NCBI GenBank assembly: GCA_035489015.1
Contig: DATHKR010000067.1
Location: 1-64,000, forward strand
DNA from: DATFRY01 sp035489015
GTDB taxonomy: Bacteria; Myxococcota_A; Polyangia; Haliangiales; Haliangiaceae
Length of the DNA: 64,000 bases
Direction of reading: 5' to 3'
Shown here: positions 57,482 through 64,000 of the stretch, one piece after another
Layout of the letters: each line of letters opens with the position of its first letter
How positions within the stretch are numbered: position 1 is the stretch's first letter
Translations under genes and position numbers: made by a program
Notes under the pieces: generated by a model
Database searches by the model: none
What the model saw: only the letters and a program-made list of their open reading frames with translations
What the model was told of the DNA's origin: nothing

Positions 57482-59352
57482 GGACCGTCGCTCGCACGAC
57501 GATCGGCGCGGCCGCGCTGGTGGTGCTCGGGCTGGGCGGTTGCATCAGCACCGACACGCCGGGGCCGGATCTGCCCGCGATGTGCCAGAGCTCGACCGAT
57601 TGCGACAGCCCGTCCGGCGAGGTGTGCGACGAGGGCGTGTGCTGGGGCGATCCGCCGGCCCAGGCCCAGTTCGCCGCGGTGCTGGTCCCGCCGGCCGAGC
57701 GAGTCGACCTCCCGGTCGCGGTGGTGCCGATCCTCGCGATCGGCGCCGACGGCAGCATCGGCGGCCTCGCCTTCCCCGGCGCGGTCAAGGTGAGCGGCCG
57801 GGTGCTGCTGGCCTGTCCCGATGCGCCCGCGGGCCGCTATCCGTGCGGCGACGAGGGATCGGTCGCCGCGCAGATCGTCGTCGAGCGCGCGCCCGGCTTC
57901 ACCGGCGGTCCGGCGTACAGCCGCTCGGTGGTGGCGATCGCCGACGTGGGCCCCGGTCAGGACGCGTTCTCGTTCCTCCTGCCGCGCGACGAGGACGCCG
58001 AGTACCGGATCACGATCGTCCCCGACGACAGCGTGGGCGGCGAGGACATCGCCCCGGGGCAGATCGCGCCGCCCCGCCAGATCGTCGTGGTGGCCGACCA
58101 CGATCAGCAGGTCGAGTGGATCCTGGGCGAGCCGGCCGAGCTGAAGACCCTGACCGGCTGCGTGCAGAACGTGCTCGGCGAGGGCGAGCCGTACGCCAGC
58201 ATGAAGGTGGTCGCGTACGGGCGCTGGACCCAGCTGTCGCCGCTCGAGCGGGCGTCGTCGCGCTCGGTGACCGACGCGCACGGCTGCTTCGAGCTGAGCG
58301 TGCCGCGCGACATGCTGGACGAGTTCGACATCTCGGTGACGCCGGCGCCGGGCGCGATCCTGCCGAGCATCACCCTGCGCGGCGAGTTCGTGCGTGACCC
58401 GCCCGAGGGCGCAGGCGAGGAGGCGGTCCACGCGATCGATCCCCCGATCGTCATGCCGGACGCGCCGGCGCCGATCACCTTCCGGCTGCCGGTCGAGGCC
58501 CAGGGCAGCGCCGGCGGGCAGGAGCGCGTGATCGGGGCCGACGTGCGCTTCACGACCGTGTTCACGCCGCCCAGCCTGAACGAGGACCGCAACGTCGAGA
58601 TCCGGTTCGATGCGCAGGCGGTGACCGAGAGCGCCGAGCCGGACGAGGCGGGCGTCGCCACCGTCCAGCTCTACCCGGGCGGCAACAACAACCGGCGCTA
58701 CCTGGTGAGCGTGGTGCCTGCGGCCGGATCGCAGTTCCAGGCCGCCTTCGACCGGGAGGTCGAGGTCGGCGCCGACGGGGCCGACCTGCTCGAGCCGCTC
58801 ACGCTCGAGCGGCGCACCGCGGTGACCGGCGTGGCGGTGGCGAAGGACGGCGAGCCGGTGGCCGACGCGCCGATCGAGGCGCTGCCGTCGTCGCTCTTCC
58901 GCCAGGGGCTCGAGCTGGACGCGCTGAGGGCGGTGGTGGCGGCGCTGCCGGTCGCGACCGCGACCACCGACGCGAGCGGAAAGTTCCTCCTCTGGCTCGA
59001 CCGCGAGCTGGTCGGACGCGCGGCCTCGTACGACATCGACGTGACCCCGCCGACCTACTCCGGGGCGCCGAGCTGGAGCTTCGAGGACGTCGAGATGCCG
59101 TCGTCGGCCGACCCGCTCGACCTCGGTGTGCGCGAGCTGCCCGAGGCGTCGTTCGCGCGGGCGGTGGTGCGCGATCAGAGCGGCGCGCCGGTGCCGGGGG
59201 CCGAGGTCGATCTCTACCAGCTGCCGGCGGACGACTACTGCGCGAGCCAGTCCAAGCTCGACCCGGCCAGCTGCCAGCCACCTGCCAAGCTGCGCGGCGT
59301 TTGGCGCACGGACCCCGACGGGGTGGTCCGCGTGGTCCTGCCTGACCCGTAA
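57478..59352 (+). CDS. large lipoprotein with carboxypeptidase-regulatory-like (CNA-B-type) repeats
   Basis: A 624-residue lipoprotein (lipobox GLGGC, Cys about 22). An N-terminal Cys-rich knot (CQSSTDCDSPSGEVCDEGVCWG, about 36-57) resembles motifs of secreted myxobacterial proteins. At least four beta-sandwich units follow, each with a V(T)G-V...-A-(T)D-A-x-G-x-F pattern (TGCVQNV...SVTDAHGCFELSVP; VTGVAVAKDGEPV...TTDASGKFLLWL; ARAVVRDQSGAPVPGAEV...TDPDGVVRVVLP), i.e. carboxypeptidase regulatory-like folds. Probably a surface stalk or adhesin. Overlaps the preceding gene by ATGA. Confidence 0.74.
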   Translation: MRTVARTTIGAAALVVLGLGGCISTDTPGPDLPAMCQSSTDCDSPSGEVCDEGVCWGDPPAQAQFAAVLVPPAERVDLPVAVVPILAIGADGSIGGLAFPGAVKVSGRVLLACPDAPAGRYPCGDEGSVAAQIVVERAPGFTGGPAYSRSVVAIADVGPGQDAFSFLLPRDEDAEYRITIVPDDSVGGEDIAPGQIAPPRQIVVVADHDQQVEWILGEPAELKTLTGCVQNVLGEGEPYASMKVVAYGRWTQLSPLERASSRSVTDAHGCFELSVPRDMLDEFDISVTPAPGAILPSITLRGEFVRDPPEGAGEEAVHAIDPPIVMPDAPAPITFRLPVEAQGSAGGQERVIGADVRFTTVFTPPSLNEDRNVEIRFDAQAVTESAEPDEAGVATVQLYPGGNNNRRYLVSVVPAAGSQFQAAFDREVEVGADGADLLEPLTLERRTAVTGVAVAKDGEPVADAPIEALPSSLFRQGLELDALRAVVAALPVATATTDASGKFLLWLDRELVGRAASYDIDVTPPTYSGAPSWSFEDVEMPSSADPLDLGVRELPEASFARAVVRDQSGAPVPGAEVDLYQLPADDYCASQSKLDPASCQPPAKLRGVWRTDPDGVVRVVLPDP

Positions 59353-59370
59353 GCGTGCTCACCCGGCGCC

Positions 59371-59399
59371 TTGACGGTTGGAGGCCGGACCAGTATGGT
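59371..59399 (+). promoter_or_regulatory. sigma70-like promoter
   Basis: TTGACG (59371-59376), 17-nt spacer and TATGGT (59394-59399). Predicted start near 59406, 16 nt before GTG 59422. One of the best -35/-10 pairs in the window. Confidence 0.55.
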
Positions 59400-59421
59400 T
59401 CCGCCACGCTAGAAGCGTCCT

Positions 59422-60078
59422 GTGTCCTTCGAGAGCAAGAGAACGGGCGACGTTTCCGAGTTTCGGAAATATCGACGAGCCCTGACGGCGGTGTACCTGG
59501 TGATCGCGGTCGCTGGTTTCGCGCTGATTGCCGGTTCGGTCTTCAAGGAGCTGCTCTTCCGCCGGTCGGCGGTCGAGCTATCCGTGTCGGCCATCTCGGC
59601 GGAAGATCCAGATCCGCGCGAGCTGCTGGAGTGTCACCGCCAGGTGCTCGATCTCTTGACCAAGCTGGGACACGAGACATGCGAGCTTCTCGCCCTGCCG
59701 CCGAGCGGCAGCAGGAGCGAGCTGCCCGCCCGGTGGGAGGAGTTCTCGCGCACGTGGCACGACGAGTGGGACGAGGCCAACGCGCGCTGCCGCTTCTCCG
59801 AGCTGGCGGACACCAACCTCGGAGTCGCTTATGACCGGCTTGCGCAGGTCCATAGCGATCTCCAAACCATGAGACACAAGTACCAGAGCCTCGTCGTGCG
59901 TTTCGACGACGAGCAAGCAGCCGAGCTGGCGCGGATGCGGCGCGCGCTCGACCTGTCCAGGACGGCTTTCGAGGAGGAGGCGCACAGGCCACGGCCGGCG
60001 CAGCACTCCGCCCTCGCGCGGCCCCCTGCAGGCGAGCCCACTTCGCCCACTGCACCGGATCCGGCGCGGCTGCGTTAG
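59422..60078 (+). CDS. single-pass membrane protein, function unknown
   Basis: A 218-residue protein: basic N-terminus, one transmembrane helix (about 22-41, AVYLVIAVAGFALIAGSVF), then a mostly helical domain with Cys at CHRQ, HETCEL and ARCRF, a coiled coil (about 135-185) and a Pro-rich tail. Its codon choice is slightly less G/C-biased than its neighbours at the 5' end. No family recognised. GTG 59422 is chosen by the promoter position; no SD. The helicase gene begins 9 bp downstream, so the two are probably co-transcribed. Confidence 0.7.
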   Translation: MSFESKRTGDVSEFRKYRRALTAVYLVIAVAGFALIAGSVFKELLFRRSAVELSVSAISAEDPDPRELLECHRQVLDLLTKLGHETCELLALPPSGSRSELPARWEEFSRTWHDEWDEANARCRFSELADTNLGVAYDRLAQVHSDLQTMRHKYQSLVVRFDDEQAAELARMRRALDLSRTAFEEEAHRPRPAQHSALARPPAGEPTSPTAPDPARLR

Positions 60079-60087
60079 GACGACACA

Positions 60088-62622
<2,535 letters not shown>

Positions 62623-62740
62623 GCAGCGGACCGCGGCCGTCACGCTCGTCGCTCCGCCTCGCGGCGGAGCGGCCGGCGTGGCCCGGGAGATGCACTACGG
62701 CGATCCGGCCGGTGCCCGAGGCACGGCAAGGAGAGCCGTC

Positions 62741-62980
62741 ATGTCGATTCGCTCGGTGATCATGACCCTGGTCCTCATCACGCTGGTGGCGCTGCTGCTG
62801 GTCGGGCGGATGCGCCGACACGGGCCGCCGCGCGGGGTTCGCCGCCACCGCACCAGCTCGCTGGTCCACCGCATCGAGAAGACCGCGCGCGCCTTCGATC
62901 GGCTGGAGCGGCGCGAGCTGGGCCGGCTGTACACCGCGGGGCATCCTGCCCCGCAGGGAATTTCGCCCCGGGCCTCCTGA
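62741..62980 (+). CDS. small single-pass membrane protein
   Basis: A 79-residue protein from ATG 62741 (AAGGAG 7 nt upstream). One N-terminal transmembrane helix (about 5-22, SVIMTLVLITLVALLLVG) is followed by a very basic cytoplasmic tail (RMRRHGPPRGVRRHRTSS...RAFDRLERRELGRLY). No family recognised; the basic tail could bind nucleic acid or acidic lipid. It stands alone between the helicase gene and a convergent gene. Confidence 0.7.
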   Translation: MSIRSVIMTLVLITLVALLLVGRMRRHGPPRGVRRHRTSSLVHRIEKTARAFDRLERRELGRLYTAGHPAPQGISPRAS

Positions 62981-62997
62981 TCCCCGTCGGGTCGGGG

Positions 62998-64000
62998 CTA
63001 CTTCTCGGCGCGGTCGACGGCCGGTCCGGGCGTGCCCGGCTCGACCAGGGGCGCCGAGCGCAGCATCGCCGAACAGACGTGCTGCACGTAGTCGATGCGC
63101 ACCGTCGGGTCGATGACGCTGGAAGGGATGCCGCCCAGGCCCTGGGCGGCCGCCGCCACCCAGAAGTCACCCTCGGGCCGGATCTGCTGGCGCAGGGCGA
63201 AGCGCATCGAGCGCAGGATCTGCTGGCGAAGCGGCTCCGACGGGCGACCGTGGTGCTGGCCGAGCAGGTAGGTGGAGATCATCGCCTCGCTGCGCGAGCC
63301 GACCGGCGTGTTGTTGGCCAGGATGAAGGGAGTGAACCCGTAGGTGCCGGCCATGTCGGGCTGGTCGGCGAAGTCGTCCTCCTGGGTCTGCTGCCGGCGC
63401 AGGAAGTCGCCGTAGCCGTCGCAGAAGTCGAGGTAGCGCGGGTCGCGCAGCGCGGGAAAGGCCGCCTCGGCGGCGATGCAGGTCCAGTGCTCCTCGCCGT
63501 AGAAGAAGCCGCCGGCGAAGAAGTCGTACCACTCGATCAGGCGATCGATCGCGCGGCGGGCGCCGTCGAGGTAGCGGGCGTCGCCGTAGACCGAGTGCAT
63601 GCGGACCAGGGCGAGCGCGGCCTCGCCCGAGAAGTAGAGCAGCTGGGTGTCGAGGTCGCGCTTGCCGGCCTTGACCTCGTACAGGTGCGAGAAGGTGCCG
63701 TCCGGGTTCTGCATGAAGAGCAGCCACTCGCCCAGCTTGTGGGTGAGCTCGTCGAACCGGGTCGACTTGGTGGCGCGCTTGTACTCGCACAGCGCCACCA
63801 CCGCGAGCGCGGTGGCGCCCAGGCTGGCCCGCCTGTCCTCGCGCTGGTGCACGCAGGCGAACGGCGCGCCCGACGCGGTCTTGCCGGTGCAGCCGCCCTG
63901 CTCGACCAGCTCGGCGAAGTGGCCGAACGCGCGCTCGATCGGCTCGAGCAGCCACGACTCGCCGGTCGCGCCGTAGAGCTGGGCCAGGAAGTAGGTGACG
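62998..64000 (-). CDS. partial alpha/alpha-barrel-like protein (5' end outside the window)
   Basis: At least 333 codons; the frame is still open at base 64000, so the N-terminus is missing. The sequence is a run of paired helices with repeated Gly/Trp/Phe turns: LTHKLGEWLLFMQNPDGTFSHLYE, YFSGEAALALVRMHSVYGDARYLDGARRAIDRLIEWY, GEEHWTCIAAEAAF, DFWVAAAAQGLGGIPSSVID. This matches (alpha/alpha)6-barrel enzymes such as glycosidases, epimerases or terpene cyclase-like proteins, but the specific family is not clear. Conserved acidic and His residues cannot be assigned to catalysis. The C-terminus ends LVEPGTPGPAVDRAEK. Confidence 0.72.
   Translation of the reverse strand, partial: VTYFLAQLYGATGESWLLEPIERAFGHFAELVEQGGCTGKTASGAPFACVHQREDRRASLGATALAVVALCEYKRATKSTRFDELTHKLGEWLLFMQNPDGTFSHLYEVKAGKRDLDTQLLYFSGEAALALVRMHSVYGDARYLDGARRAIDRLIEWYDFFAGGFFYGEEHWTCIAAEAAFPALRDPRYLDFCDGYGDFLRRQQTQEDDFADQPDMAGTYGFTPFILANNTPVGSRSEAMISTYLLGQHHGRPSEPLRQQILRSMRFALRQQIRPEGDFWVAAAAQGLGGIPSSVIDPTVRIDYVQHVCSAMLRSAPLVEPGTPGPAVDRAEK

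Overview
The window looks like chromosomal DNA of a very GC-rich member of the Myxococcota. Evidence seen in the sequence: strong G/C bias at third codon positions, two trypsin-like proteases whose C-termini resemble the MYXO-CTERM sorting tag (Cys, hydrophobic helix, Arg run), an IF3 with a Pro/Ala-rich C-terminal tail like that of Myxococcus Dsg, a Hanks-type Ser/Thr kinase, an FHA-GAF sigma54 activator, PilZ and Hsp70-like proteins, and many lipoproteins with Asp-rich or Pro-rich linkers. The phylum is fairly safe; no genus can be named. I see no prophage, transposase, CRISPR array or rRNA operon.

Layout. 1-10.4 kb: a large helical-repeat protein, glyA, and divergently the complete tryptophan operon trpEGDCFBA. 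10.4-15.5 kb: a minus-strand set joined by 4-bp overlaps (alpha/beta hydrolase, homocysteine methyltransferase/MTHFR fusion, M19 dipeptidase), then a START-like protein. 15.6-23.2 kb: envelope genes including a YfgM-BamB pair, a PilZ protein behind a twin palindrome, a membrane protein, a PRPP-synthetase homologue and a diiron ferritin-like protein. 23.4-29 kb: an ECF sigma/anti-sigma pair, a LysM-M74 endopeptidase, a secreted endonuclease/phosphatase-family lipoprotein and a zinc-ribbon membrane protein with 60/66-bp repeats. 29-33 kb: acyl-CoA dehydrogenase, lid-less Hsp70 and a J-like TPR protein. 33-42.6 kb: MYXO-CTERM proteases, lipoproteins, a phosphopantetheinyl transferase, an ABC1 kinase, a GH25 lysozyme, tRNA-Arg, Cu/Zn SOD.

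42.6-50.7 kb is a housekeeping block on the minus strand: apt, pcm, surE, tRNA-Pro, MerR regulator, ihfA, pheT, pheS, rplT, rpmI, infC and tRNA-Val. infC appears to start at AUU behind a perfect Shine-Dalgarno sequence. 50.8-59.4 kb holds a second ABC1 kinase and a plus-strand signalling run: Ser/Thr kinase, TPR membrane protein, FHA-GAF-AAA sigma54 activator, then two overlapping lipoprotein genes behind a sigma54-like promoter. 59.4-64 kb has a membrane protein, a DECD-box RNA helicase with tandem-repeat linkers and a DbpA-type RNA-binding domain, a 79-residue membrane protein and the 3' part of an alpha/alpha-barrel-like protein that runs off the window.

Cross-cutting signals: about a dozen genes have a TANNNT (-10-like) hexamer 6-11 nt before the start codon and no Shine-Dalgarno, suggesting leaderless mRNAs; trp gene junctions are overlaps or are bridged by mini-ORFs; and many short in-frame tandem repeats sit in linker regions.
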